Of a stretch of DNA of 64,000 nt, positions 37,646 to 50,117 are shown one piece after another (position 1 is the first letter of the stretch; every line of letters begins with the position of its first letter). The notes beneath the pieces were generated by a model, which was given only the letters and a program-made list of their open reading frames with translations, was not told where the DNA came from and made no database searches. Origin of the DNA: Beroe forskalii (taxonomy: Eukaryota; Ctenophora; Nuda; Beroida; Beroidae); the NCBI GenBank assembly GCA_011033025.1, contig WFMF01000321.1:124001-188000 (forward strand), read 5' to 3'. The position numbers and the translations under genes are program-made.

Positions 37646-38878
37646 CTACCGGGCTGTCATTATGCTGGCCAACATCTCGAAGTCTATCCTGCCGTCGTCG
37701 TTAATGTCACCTGGGGCTAGATGTGCAATACAGTGGCATCTGGAGCTCAATTCTTGTTTTTATTTCTAAATTTAACTCTAAGATTAAGTTGAATTGAAAA
37801 TCGAACGAAAAAACTATTATGATTATAAAAATTCAATTTCAATTTTTGAAACAAATTTTTGACAACATTTCAAAAGTTTGCTAACCCTCTTTGATCATTT
37901 CATCGAGCTCCTCGTCAGTGAGCTTCTCCCCGAGAGAGGTGAGCACGTTCCTAAGTTCCGTGCTGTTGATGTACCCGAACCCCTCAGGGTCGAGGACTTT
38001 GAAGGCTTCCAGTAGCTCCTCCTCTGCGTCAGTGTCACTCATGTTCTTTACCTGGGATAGAGTGGCAAGTGATGGACTCCAGCGGATAGTTGTGTCGCCA
38101 AGAGATGAGTTCTAAAGTTTTTAAGGCACAGTACCGGTGTAACGCCGTAACGGTACGTACGTGATTATAGGAGCTAGAAGGCTAAAAATTTTTGCCATAG
38201 CATAATTTCTGATATTGATACGGCTAGCATAGAATATCCAAACCTTTCAGTTTCATATCAATTAAAAGTGGATAAGTTTAATTTATAAGAATCGTTGGCG
38301 AACCTTGAATCATCATAAAGACATAAATACATAGCACTGCTCACACGCACCAGTATTTCGATGAACTCGGGGAAGTCCACTTTTCCCCCGTGACTGCTCT
38401 CCACCTCAGCTAGAACCTCCTCTAGTTGTGACTCCGTGGGGTGGAGGTAAAGAGCCCGCATGGCATCGCCTGAAGATGAGGGGTGAAATGAAATGAAATT
38501 TTAGCAATAAACGATACTACCTATACCCCCAGAGTTTATATTTTCAGGAATCAGCAAATTAGGGGCTAAAACCCGGCGGACGCTCGTCCGCCACGGAATA
38601 AACTCCGCCAAACTTTTAGCTAAATAACGAGCTACAAACTACAATTTCCAGATATACGAATGGAAATCGTGACAGCTATGGGATACCAAAAGTCCAATAA
38701 AATCAAAACTCAAAATGTGTCAAAAGAATGACTGGGTTTCAATAAAAGGTCGGCAATCCAACTATCGAAAGGTCAAACCTAGGTCAGAACCAAGAATAGT
38801 TCCGTCACCATCTTTTTGGAACATCGTGAAGACCTCTTTGAACTCGGAGATTTGTTCTTCCGTCAACTTTTCTGCCAT
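37646..38878 (-). CDS. Calmodulin-like four-EF-hand protein, complete
   Basis: Four minus-strand exons, 38878-38779, 38469-38351, 38051-37886 and 37710-37646, with correct splice signals and phases. They give 149 residues, exactly calmodulin length. It starts [17 protein letters not shown] and ends SIMTAR. EF-hand loops are partly decayed: loop 1 begins Gln not Asp ([12 protein letters not shown]), loop 2 is [12 protein letters not shown], loop 3 is [12 protein letters not shown], and loop 4 is [12 protein letters not shown] with Met in place of the final Glu. Calcium binding is probably reduced, strongest at loop 3. It is a divergent calmodulin-like or essential-light-chain-like sensor, not calmodulin itself. 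Confidence 0.9.
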
Positions 38879-38884
38879 TTTGAA

Positions 38885-39976
38885 CTGGAGGATTTAAAAT
38901 TTAATCGTTTCATGATACCAATAGAAGGGTTTATTCAAATAACAAATCGGGAACAAAAAAGGTTTTAATTCTATTGGATTTAACGAGGTCTCATTTTGTA
39001 TTTCTTGATAACTAAAAAGTGAGTTTTCTTGCATCTCTTGTATAATTGCACCACAAAAGTGATCTAGTTCTATGAGGAAAGGATAAAACCCATTTAAGAT
39101 ATCGAAACAAATTCCTGAAAACTTATAAGGTGAGAGACTCTTGTCGAGAAACAACTATATCAACCGACTAACATTTTAACCACTGGTGGCATTCATCAGA
39201 TGATTGTGCTCCTTCATAAAATTGCATGTAACTTTAACCATGTTAATAACATCAACTTATAATGACTATGATAATCGGATTACTATGGAGTATGGATTGT
39301 GGATAAAAATAAACCAAAGAATCCCAGCCTGGCTAACATTGTAGACTGATACTGCGGTTAAGGTTGGTGATTTTAATGTGCCATTTTGCCAACTTCTGCA
39401 CAATAACGTTAATTAATTGATAGTGATAATAGCTGGGTGGCACATTAAAGTTAGTAGTTACCATGGGATCATCAATATAATGGTTTCATTAGCTTCAGTC
39501 CAAACCTATTGCCTTTTGTCAATTTTCAAGATATAAATATCCTGCGGTATCATGGCCATTCGAATTTTCAAAGCAGAAATTTTCAATATTTCGAGAAGTC
39601 ACTTTTTCCTACAGGATAGGAGAGATATTATCAAATTTTCAAAATGAAACCCAAGAAAAATTCATCTGAATTATGCGAATAACTTTAAGATACTTAGATT
39701 AATCAGATAAGTTGCTTAGATATGTCATATCGTGTTCACATTTCACAAGCTGAAATTTGAGCAAAAACTAAAAGCCACAGAACAAAAAATTGCCTGCCCG
39801 CGGTATAGAATTGATGAGAAAAATATCAAATTTAGTTTGACGTGCAGTGCGTTGTGGAGCAGCAAGCAAGTACATTTCAAACAATCAACTGTACATAAAG
39901 TAACACCTGTGTTGTACTGCAATCACGATAATATATCGAAATGATGCAACACAAGCTTAATAACAGTTCAACTCAC
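38885..39976. other. Spacer upstream of the calmodulin-like gene
   Basis: AT-rich. Short ORFs only. It may hold the promoter of the calmodulin-like gene, but no clear TATA or initiator was recognised. Confidence 0.35.
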
Positions 39977-40077
39977 CAGTAACCGGGTGGATCAAGAGCA
40001 GCAGCTTAGCAAGGCATGAAAATGATGAGTCTGCAATGACCTGTCCCCCAGGCTTCTGTTTCTCAGTTTTCAATTCC
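39977..40077 (-). CDS. Isolated well-spliced exon of unknown gene
   Basis: Minus strand, acceptor ACTTTTCAG|GGAATT and donor TTACTG|GTGAGT. Open as ELKTEKQKPGGQVIADSSF then SCLAKLLLLIHPVTG, phase 2 in and phase 1 out. It cannot join the calmodulin-like start exon in frame, so it is either an untranslated leader exon of that gene or part of another gene. Not recognised. Confidence 0.4.
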
Positions 40078-40501
40078 CTGAAAAGTGGGAATGTGTTTGG
40101 TTCTTTATTAACTTTCCCGATACCCAAAATAGCACTTTAAAGTGTTATTATCATCAAATTCTATGTTTCTAAAGTCGTTAGCAGTCGCACCTGTTATGAA
40201 ATAGCTCAACGCGATGCGATATACGCTATTTAAATAGGGTCATTTGTAATCATTATGTTACTCAGGTAGCCAAATCAGCCACTTCACGATCGCTTAAACA
40301 TACTTAAATCAAACGTAATCTAGTTTAGCAATATATGCTAGAGCAGTAAACAAATTCAATGAAAATAATAAATAAATGTCATTTTTAACAATTTCATGTT
40401 TCCATGGAGTTATTAATTGCAAATGACTCAATTGATATCTATCAGCTGAGCCATTCGCAGTACGTAAAGAGAAATTACACAGCGATCAATTATTAAGGTG
40501 T

Positions 40502-40527
40502 AGGGGGGGGGCGGGGGAGGGGGGGAA
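40502..40527 (+). repeat. G-run tract
   Basis: Runs of 9, 5 and 7 G separated by single bases (GGGGGGGGGCGGGGGAGGGG). Potential G-quadruplex. The neighbourhood 40080-43060 otherwise shows no gene. Confidence 0.6.
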
Positions 40528-42239
40528 GGGTGGTTTTTTGTTGTTTCTGATAAAGGAGTTTTTCGGCTACCAGTAAGTTTTTACCTCATGAAAAATATTG
40601 TTCCTAGCCAAAGTTATGAATTGTGAACTTTTAATAATTTTTTCAATAATTTATCGCCTCGTAAAATTTTTGAGGAAGACTTTCAGTTTTTTGTCCAAAG
40701 GGTAGGTTAAAATATAGGGCTTCAATCAGTGCAATTAACAAATTATTATTTGCACGATTAATCCATGAACCAAACACTTAGATGGAGTATGGAACAAAAC
40801 CACGAGATTCTACTGATGTGAGGATGTGTACTTCAGGGAATAGTTAAATACGGTATTTCTATCGGCGAATATTCCTTTCACGTGTCTACATTTTGCTTAT
40901 GTCAAGAATTTGCCCAATATTTGACTCTAGTCCCTATATTATTCATTGACCATCGAGTTCAATCGAGTGTGTATCTTAATACAGAGTCTCCTTCAGTCTG
41001 CATTAATTCTTTTCATTATTCCTCACCATGTAACAGCAGCATACATTCAATGGATTGTCAATTGAAAATCAATGAATTCAGTCCTCGGGAAATGATTTGG
41101 AATACTAATATATATGGCCTAAGAAGTAGCACAGTGCGTGAGAGGATGGATCTATTAATAGTCCCACATATCCAGACTTCTAGAAAATCGTGCAATATAA
41201 TTATTAATTCCATAAAATAATTTTGGTTATAAAAACTGGACAAAGCCGAAGTCAATGATGATGATGCTTATTATTTGAACATTATGATACCTGCATGACA
41301 CGAATATTAACCTTGATATTTACAAGCATCTAGCATTATCTCGACTCAGAATTATATCGACCTTCCTCAAATTACATCAAAGTCGTGATATATATTACGG
41401 ACAGATTAATCGAGAAACACAAAAATAGCACGGACATTTGAAGCTGACATAAATGGATGCATACTGACATTGGCCAGGGCTATTTCTGGTAAGATCATTG
41501 TTAGAATGATGATTCTTCAACACCTTAGATCCCAAAAATGATCAAAATACGAATTATATATCACGCCAACACATGGTAGAGTTTTCAAATGAGGCTACGA
41601 ATGCAGGTAGGTAGGTACCTCGAAATCAAGAATAAGATTAGTGAAGTAAGGAGTAAGGAATAGAAAGATCCATTTTGTGGAATTTTGAACACGACTGGTT
41701 TCATCTACTATTTCCATCTACCAAGTGTATCCAATTCACTGAGAGAAGCACTTCGTGCCAGGACGATATGCCTGGCTGGAAGGAATAAGGGGTAAATTGG
41801 GTAGAAGGAGGAGCATGTAGGCCACATGTCCTACAGAACAGGGGACAAGGCGTACTGTGATAGCTCCTGTTAATAGAGCACAACCATGGATTCAGAAATA
41901 CAAGAAATACCAACTTCTGGAAACATTATAGTATTTGATATTTTATTATTGTTATTTTGTTTGCCTGCCGGCAGTACCATGACAGAAGTTCAGTTAAATT
42001 TGCTGAGTATCAAGGGTGAGTCGTAGTGATATGGACATTCTTTGATCCAAGTTATAATTTCCATTAACTATTTCTAATGGGATATTTTCTAAGGGCCCTA
42101 TAAGGCCCGGTTAAGTAACCCCCGGTTCTTCATGAGCCACTTTTTAAAATCCTTAAGATGAGAAGTTTTGCCACTGTCTCACGAAACTAAATTCATCAGC
42201 AGGAACTCTCTGGTAATCGTTTAAATGAGATGAGAAGTC

Positions 42240-42332
42240 TTATCAAAGTCTTTTCAAACTTCAAAGTCTTATCAAAGTCTTATCAATGTCTTATCAATGT
42301 CTTATCAAAGTCTTATCAATGTCTTATCAATG
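42240..42332 (+). repeat. 12-bp tandem repeat
   Basis: About eight units of GTCTTATCAAAG/GTCTTATCAATG. Confidence 0.85.
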
Positions 42333-43070
42333 TTCCAGAGTTGTTTTGTTATCATGTCTTTAAGCAGATACAGTTTTAACACTCAAAATTCCTTTAATCG
42401 CTCGACTAGGCAATCTGCATCATTAAGATAAACAATGATGATGTCACGCTGGAAACATGGGAGTATCAAAACAAACTTGGCGTGAAATCATTAACCACAT
42501 TCCTTCGAATCGGCAGCACTTGATTTAGATGAAATCATACTTCTTATCTCTATTACGTTGGGAGGGTGTATGTGGTAGCAATTTAAAACCTCTCAGACCA
42601 CGTACTGCACGTCTTGTCATGAAACCCGCTCTTTCTCTTTGATAAGCTCCGTTCATAACTCCGACTCTCAAATACTTCTCCATGACTTAATCCGCTGTGA
42701 CATGAAATGTTTAATTTTCTCACAGCTTAATTATTTTAATGAGCTTGCCGTTACATGGAAACACTGACATAGAAACACACATAATGCTCCGTATAAAAAC
42801 ACACAACGTATAAAATACAGCTACAGATCATGCACCATTACATGAGCATAACGTTCAAATCTCTCTATCCTCGCTTACATAATATGACATCTACATCTCT
42901 TCTCTCTCTCATATTCGTTTAATATCTGTCTTATAAACGGAGTCAGAGTGCAACCTGAGGAGGGGAGAAGTGCACGCCAACACTCAGGAGAGGAGGAGTG
43001 ACAGATCGTCCTAACACACGCCACCAACTACTGATCCTTGCTCCGATTATTGATTACTATTGGACGCGTA

Positions 43071-43077
43071 TATAAAA
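43071..43077 (+). promoter_or_regulatory. Candidate TATA box of the 346-residue gene
   Basis: TATAAAA within CGTATATAAAATAT, about 590 bp before the ATG at 43668. The following stretch is CT-rich and could be a long 5' UTR. No upstream ORF of note. Confidence 0.35.
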
Positions 43078-43667
43078 TATAATCCAACGCTCTCTCTCCC
43101 TCCTGAGTTGTGAGCTTTATAGTCTAGATTATATATGTGTGATCGTGCGTGTGTCTGTCGCATTGTTTTAGTTTACAGAACTTCTCAGCAGCGTGACACT
43201 GCTCGAGCGTGACACTTCGTCTCCTCCTTCTCTCTCCCTGGAGGCCTGCCTGCCATCAGCTTGCTGATTTATTACAGTTTTCTCTCTGCCCACCTCGCGA
43301 GTTGTTTACGTTCATCGCTCTCTCACACTGCAACGTGGACAAGAAGAGAACTTGCTTACAACGTAGCTCCAGCGTCGTGAGGAGGGAAGCTTGTTTTAAC
43401 AGCACGAATTTGACATAATATCATAATTCGCACGTCAATTTGTACTGATCTGACAGCACACGAGACACGAAGTTTTTCAATTTCTTCCATTTGCTTGCTA
43501 CATCTCACTGATTTGCCGACTGTTTTTTCTCTGCGTTGATTTAATTGAAAAAAAAGACGTCAAGACATCTCAATATCATATACTGAGCCTGAGACGAGGA
43601 ACCCTTGATATACCCATTGAGACATTCTGAGACTCCCTAGCTGCGACAAATCTCTCGCGGAGATAAT

Positions 43668-46600
43668 ATGACAGTTCGAGTGAGACCAGTTCCTGTGGAA
43701 GAAAGACTGAAAAAGTGGAATTTTCCCCTGTACCCAGTCAACAGAAGAGTGGAAGTGAAGCACAAGCATGTTGGGATACCAGTCATTGAAGGTAAGTTAA
43801 CAGAGGGTTGAAGTGAAGCACTAACATGTTGGGATACCAGTCATTGAAGGTAAGTTAACAGAGGGGTTGAAGTGAAGCACAAACATTTTAGGATACCAGT
43901 CATTGGATGGGTCAATGTTAGCACTTGGTAGGGGCTGCAATTATTTAAGTTCGGGCAAATTATCACTCGACTCCCTTCTGGCGCTGATCGGCGCTCAATC
44001 AGCGTGTACCAGGGATCGGCAGGTGGCAGCATCGCCTAAAGGCGCCGATTAACACAAGTGCAAAATGGGCAAACATCAATCGGCAGATATCGGCGAGTGT
44101 CAGTACTTATTTGCGCCGATCAATATGGATTAGTGCCGATCAGCGCCGAGTCAGTGATTTGGAAGATTGCTCATTCGAGGAAATTTAGTGACCTGAGATA
44201 GGAAATCATGCCTTTGGAACCAATGTCCACTATAAACCAGCGTTCAATCCATGCCATGACAGTATGTGCTCATGCTTTATTATGCGCGTCACATTAATGC
44301 CATCTTTCATGACAAGCTCTACGTCCTATTCTGATCTATCGGAGAAATTGAAAATCTCTGCGTGATCAACAACGTCGTGTTATTTGCTGGCATCGACATA
44401 TCAAATTATGTTAGCATGATGTTTCTTTTGTGACTTATCATTGTATCGTCCTTGCTAACCAGTGCTAAAAGTAAATATATAAAGGCACTCTTATGAAGGC
44501 ATTTTTGAAGCACCTTGACAAAAAATTGCAAGCAATCAAAGTATATCACTGAACGCAAATGCTTATCTCATTGCTTTGATATTCCGTTGTATTTCGTTCG
44601 GGTCGTCATCTTTCTGAGCTTTATTAAGTGTGCGATGATGACTATAGTCACTGCAGAGGGTCCTTTGAACGACATTGACTCATTCGGCATTTCACCAAGT
44701 GGAATAGAATCGCAAGGTAGACAAAGTAGAGCATTACCACATTTATAATAAAAATGACCAATTATGAGGGAGCAAAGATTATTCTATCGTCAAAAAAACC
44801 AAATGTTTGTTATTGATAACTTTTTGCCAGACGGCATTGAACTAAACGACACTTCACTTCTCTGTCCAGTCCCTAACTTTAACTCTATTCCCTAACTAAA
44901 CCGAAAGTCTCACACCAGTCCAAACACATATTTTTGAGTGGAAAAACGTTCCTTCAGTGGTCACGCACCGCATGAAACTTCCCAATCTACAACTAGCCTC
45001 AACTTCCCTTGTTATAATTTCATTCAGACTATGAAATGACTCATCCTCCATTTCTATGTGCTATTTAAAAGCTTTTAAAATAATGCTATCTTTGTAATTT
45101 CACCACCAGATTCTTGTCTGATTGTGCACGATATTATTATTATCACAAAGATGATATCATGATCACATCGTCCACGTGACCACACCGGCAGACTCCATTG
45201 CATTCCCCTTTGTTACTGATCAAGATAGCTCTGAACTTGACTTAGATAAAAAGGTGTCTACCGAGAACCAAGAGAGCTCTGCTGGAGCATATAATTATCA
45301 TTGTCACAAAATATCTTGTAGCTGACCTAAAATATACGTTTTGACATAATTATTTTTTGACATCGGCAGTGACTGTTGTTGCTTACTACTGCTGCAGATC
45401 AAATATACGCATTATAAATTGGCCCGTTACCAAAAACTAATTTGATTTTCAAACATCAGTAGATGTTTATGGTATCCTAAAATTTGAGCACCAAGTCAAC
45501 TTAACATGTCCCGAAAGTCTCACGTCATTAAGTATTTTAGTTGCTGTACAAACCAAGTCTAAAGATTTGGAATTTGTGACGTAGCCGGTCAATTATTAAT
45601 GCTTCTAGCTTAATATTGATCAATATATTTGTTCCTTTGACATGTACGAACTCTGCACAGCACTCTAGATCCTTATGAAATCACTTCAACGCAGTCCCAA
45701 TATATTACAGAACAGTAATTGTTTCCGAGTGTAGCGATTATCATCACAAAAACACATTCTTGTACCTTTGATTCCCATCCGGTCCGATGCCCAGCTGCCA
45801 CATCAGCATGATCCGGGGCCGCCACTTAAATATAATGCAGTATTCATTAAACTGCAAAACAAACTTCTTATTAAAGCACGACTATATGATCAAGCGAGAG
45901 AGTGATTCAGACAATTAAAGTAGTGCTGCAGTGCTATCCTTCTTAACTTTAAAAAGCGGTGTGCGGTGGTTTTCATGATAAGAATATCGTTTAACAACAT
46001 GCACTGACTTTTAATGCTGCTCGTTGTTTTGTGTACTCTGTACTGCGCGCGGATATACGTGTAGCTGTCTCAATGCAGTATTCCTTGCGTTTTTATCACA
46101 TATTCTACATATTTGCCACACACTTTCACTTACAACTAGACACGATTATATGTTGGTAGTTGTCGCGAGGCTAGCGGTGTCTCTGAATTTCTGAATTGAC
46201 ATTAATGTACATTAACAACAGAAGGAATGAACCAATACCCACGCAGTCTTGCACGCCTCCCATGCAGAAACAGTTTAGAGGTTAAAAGTTGTTCATGGGT
46301 TTTGTTGGTGGTCTGTGGTCCTCGATTTTTGTTCGTATAGGATGTCTGTGTAAATTTGATAATGTGATTTTAGATTTGTGTTGAGTGTAACAAACCTCAT
46401 ATCGGCCCTTATTCAAGCGGCTTTTTAATTTTATCTGGCCTTTAGTTTAGCTGACCCTCTGGAATCTGGACCAAAATCTTAGTGCATTTGGTTCTAAAGG
46501 GCCGGTTAAATTAAGTAAACGGTCGATGAGGTAAGTAAAGTTATAAGTAAAGTCGGAAAAATCTGCTGGTATTACAACCGGAGTAGCAATTTCTATAGAA

Positions 46601-49600
46601 AATTTAATTTTGGTCATTCAGTAAATGGAAAATTTTGGCCAGTGAAGAAACTCGATTAGGGATTCTTTTGAATGGTTTAAAAAGGCTAATGGTTTTCATG
46701 TAAAACAAATGAGAGTTGCAAAATCTTAATTTTCAAATGACATTAAACCCCGGAAGGAAGAAGGAAGATCGACTTAACCAGCGGATTACATGATTACCTT
46801 ATTGGTCTTTATTTAGCCGGCCTTTTTTAACCGGCCCTATGGACAAAAATCGAATCATTTTTGAACCATTTTAACCGGCCCCTTGGACAAAAATTTTTGA
46901 AGCAGTTGCCAAAACGAGAAAATTTTGCTCAAGAATAGCCACAAAAACCAACGTTCACTAAGTAAATTGTATCAAAAAACTCAAATACTGGTCTAATATC
47001 ATGATTTAGGTCATTATCAGCTGTGTTATATTAGGACGGTCAAATGAATTAGCCAGTACACAAGCCAAGTACCAAAAGTTTCAGTTGACCTCAATCAACT
47101 GGCCTTTAATTTAATCGGCCCCATTTTAACCGGCCATTTTTTAACCGGCCCTTTGGACAAAAATCTCAAAGTTGTTTTTGTCCTTAAAGGGATGGTAAAG
47201 TTTTCAGATGCAAATTTCTAATTTTATCTTATTCCGGTAAAAATAGCTACTTCATGACCTCTAATAAGGTTCTACACGTTTGTTTGTACAAACACGCCCT
47301 GGAATAAGTCAATTAAGGCTGCCATTTGTGCTCTGAAAAGGCACATGGATGTTATGAGGTTATCATGTGAAACTCATTGGTTTTTAACATTAATTAGATA
47401 TGGATTATGGTTCCCCAATCAATTTTGGACATGCCAAATATTATTTTGTTGCATACACATATGTGGTTCCGCCATAATGATGCAATTCATGAGCGTGATA
47501 TCACATTAGATCATATTGAAAGGTGGACCCCATGCCTTCTCGGCTTGCGGTTATGTATATTGTATGATAAATTTCCCGTTACAAATCTATTAATTAGTGG
47601 TCACAGGGCGCATATTGTGGAATGAAACACATCACATACTTGTCGATATGATATTCCGGTAACATTCAGGCTAAAATAAACAAAATCTATTTTTGAGCCA
47701 AAAACTACACCATCCCTTTAAGGGGCGGTTAAATAAGGGCCAATAAGGTATAGTATTTGTGCCATGCAAAATACGGATTGATTTGGCACTGCAATTCATG
47801 ACAAAATCAAAAAAATCTTGATTTTATTAAGAAATTCTTATTGTGTTTTGAAAATGGCCCACTGGAATCTGCAGTATTTTCTTGTAATGAAATACAATGT
47901 TTTAACTTTTCCCTGCAGTTGCTTTATTCCAGGACGTAAGCTACGAGTAGAGGGGAGGGAGGAGTGTTTTGTGTGTAGGAAACCCCGGTCTACCAGCGCA
48001 GTGAACAACACCCTGATCCTCAGTAACCCCAACTTCCTGCTCTATCCTCACCAGAGGTAATAACTGAAACAACACTCATCAAACAACACTCATCACACTG
48101 CTCTATCCTCACCAGAAGTAACTGAAACAACATTCATCAAACTGCTCTATCCGCAATACAGTAAACGACCGAGTTCAGGTTCTTAGCCGAGGCCGAGGCC
48201 GAGTTTGCATCGTCAAGGCCGGAGCCGAGGCCGAGACCGAGGTCGAGGCCGAGTTCGGCCGAGTTCATATATCTTTCGTGAAGCTACAATTTAATATTGC
48301 AATGACTTTCTGTAAAAGCTATTTCAAAAGAATCTTATGCCAATGAAATCGGTTAAATTTGATAAATTTCTTATATTAAATTTCAATCCAGAGAAAATTT
48401 TAGCTTTTTTTGGCCCTAAAATTCAGTTTAAGTTTTGAAATAACACATAAGATTCTGGCAATTTGCTAGGTATAAAACTCGGCGAAATGAAGCAAAATTT
48501 GGCCGAGACCGAGGCCGAGTTTGAAAAAAAGGGCCGATTTTGGCCGAGGCCGAGGCCGAGTACTCGGTCGTTTACTGCGAATATATGACTAGAATTGTAT
48601 ATAATGTTGATGAATGATTATGATTGTGAAAAAAGAAGGTACGGAAATACGAAATATCAATTAAAAGAAATCAAAATTATCTGAATTTGCTAAATATGAC
48701 AGCACTGGGTTAGTGTTTTTTTTGTCGGAATGATACTCACCTGAAGTGCTTGTCAGTTCATTTCATGATGAGCTGCAGGTCATACAATCCGATGGTGATA
48801 TCTGATCAGCTTTTTATTGACGACTAACGTACTAACAAACACCGGCAGTCATGTTCATGATTGGCCATCTTGCTGGACCTAGATAGAAATTATAGTTTAA
48901 CATTGATAGCTTTATAATCATAAAAACAAAAAAGTAGAAGAATGTATGGTCAATGGAATCAGGTATGCATATTTCAGAATGATTAATTGCCAAATATGGT
49001 TATAACCCAGAAAATTGTCAGATTCATTAACTATAGAACTATTGCCTTTCATGGCTAGTGAACATTGGTTTTGCAACAGGTTCAACGAGAGCAGGCCGCA
49101 GAGCAGGAAGGACAGCCGGCCCCGCAGACTGACAGTAGACGGCAGACAGACGCCCCTGGCGATGGAATGCTGGCAGACCAACCTCAAGAACCACTCCCTC
49201 AACCAGATGCAGACCACGCCCACCCCCGTCACCCCAGTGACGTACGGGGGTGGTAACCATGGCAACCAGGGCGGTGCCAGTCATGTCATACAGTTTGGAA
49301 CCTTTATCAGTCGGGTAGGCACGCCTAACAGTCAGAGTAACGGGCCGAAGAGATCGGGCCATGAGCCGCAGCCGAGTGCGGGGAGACCGCCCCCAGCCAG
49401 GCCCTCCACTCCCAGCAACCAGAGCACTCCCACAACCCCCAATAACACAGTGACACGGACTGTCATAGAGGACAAGGGCTACAACCTCAACAGAACCAAC
49501 AGTCTTCCCATTCTTCTCGAGAAGAAATCTGTGGAGATAAAACCGAGATACGAGCCGAAAAGTAAGGAAAATGAGACTTGCAGTTGCATGAACTAATTCA

Positions 49601-50117
49601 CATGAACATGGAATACAGCCATTGTCTTAACGCAGAATATTCAATTGTTTCAGAATTCTTATTAACACCCTTTTAAACTTTCAGAGCCGTTGAAGAAACG
49701 GATACAGCCACCTGTGGAAGCGATAGAGCCAGAGAAAACAGTCCCCGTGCCGGAGTCAGAGGCCATCGCGGCAGAAAAGGATGGGAAAATCCCACAGTAC
49801 CCAGAGAAATCGGTAAGAACACCAATATTCCGATCATTTACCAGTGATGGATGGACATGGGCATCCAGAAAATTTATCTTACTTCTAAAACTAATACAAT
49901 TTGACAAATTTCTAAATTATTGTCTTTTACCCAGTCAAACTTTAGGTACATTACAACACTTGATCTTAACATGAAGCAGTCTATACCCCAGGCTATGAGG
50001 GACAAGCTAATCGACCACAACATATCCGTTACCATAACAGACAAGAGGACGAGGTCAGTGGTGAGGGCCTCTAGTGCTTCATCACTCAGGACAAAAGCAG
50101 CTTCACTCTACATATGA
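43668..50117 (+). CDS. Unrecognised 346-residue protein, complete five-exon gene
   Basis: Exons 43668-43791, 47933-48056, 49080-49561, 49685-49812 and 49935-50117 join in phase (1, 2, 1, 0) to 347 codons including stop. It starts MTVRVRPVPVEERLKKWNFP. Exon 2 carries a CxxC pair (EECFVCRKPRS). Exon 3 is basic, then Thr/Pro/Ser/Gly-rich and low complexity (TPTPVTPVTYGGG; PPPARPSTPSNQSTPTT), ending NRTNSLPILLEKKSVE. Exon 5 returns to ordered-looking sequence (YITTLDLNMKQSIPQAMRDK, LIDHNISVTITDKRTR) and ends SLYI. No signal peptide or membrane segment. I recognise no family. The ordered ends around a disordered middle suggest a scaffold or cytoskeletal adaptor, which is only inference. Intron 1 is 4.1 kb. 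Exons 1, 2 and 5 end in tandem duplications. Donors and acceptors are all canonical. Confidence 0.8.
43739..43908 (+). repeat. Exon 1 tail and donor triplicated
   Basis: A 58- to 60-bp segment covering the last 53 coding bases and GTAAGTT is present three times in tandem. Copy 2 keeps a perfect donor (TCATTGAAG|GTAAGTTAAC). Copy 3 has lost it (ATTGGATGGG). Using copy 2 would add 59 bp and shift the frame. Confidence 0.92.
43956..44160. mobile_element. MITE with GGCGCTGATCGGCGC ends
   Basis: Inverted ends CAAAT-ATCACTCGACTC...GGCGCTGATCGGC enclose further GCCGATCA repeats. About 205 bp, in intron 1 of the unknown gene. Confidence 0.6.
44161..46400 (+). other. Intron 1 of the unknown gene
   Basis: AT-rich; no gene, RNA or clear repeat recognised. 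Confidence 0.4.
46401..47748. mobile_element. Inverted-repeat element rich in TTAACCGGCC
   Basis: Ends GGCCCTTATTCAAGCGGC and its approximate reverse complement GGGGCGGTTAAATAAGGGCC. The interior repeats TTTTAACCGGCCC-TTGGACAAAAAT several times. It contains a nested TTAA-flanked MITE. No coding frame. Confidence 0.6.
47188..47717. mobile_element. TTAA-flanked MITE (piggyBac-like target)
   Basis: Inverted ends AGGGATGGTAAAGTTTT / AAAACTACACCATCCCT, flanked by TTAA at 47184-47187 and 47718-47721. 530 bp, nested in the larger element around it. Confidence 0.82.
48030..48156 (+). repeat. Exon 2 tail and donor duplicated
   Basis: CTGCTCTATCCTCACCAGAG|GTAATAACTGAAAC is followed by CTGCTCTATCCTCACCAGAA|GTAACTGAAAC and a third partial CTGCTCTATCCGC. 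Copy 2 keeps a GT and could act as a cryptic donor. Confidence 0.88.
48159..48577. mobile_element. hAT-like MITE with GGCCGAGGCCGAG repeats
   Basis: Inverted ends CAGTAAACGACCGAGT, then GCCGAG tandem repeats in both arms around an AT-rich middle. The CAG...CTG ends fit hAT. The flanks (CCGCAATA and CGAATATA) are not a clean 8-bp duplication. Confidence 0.72.
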
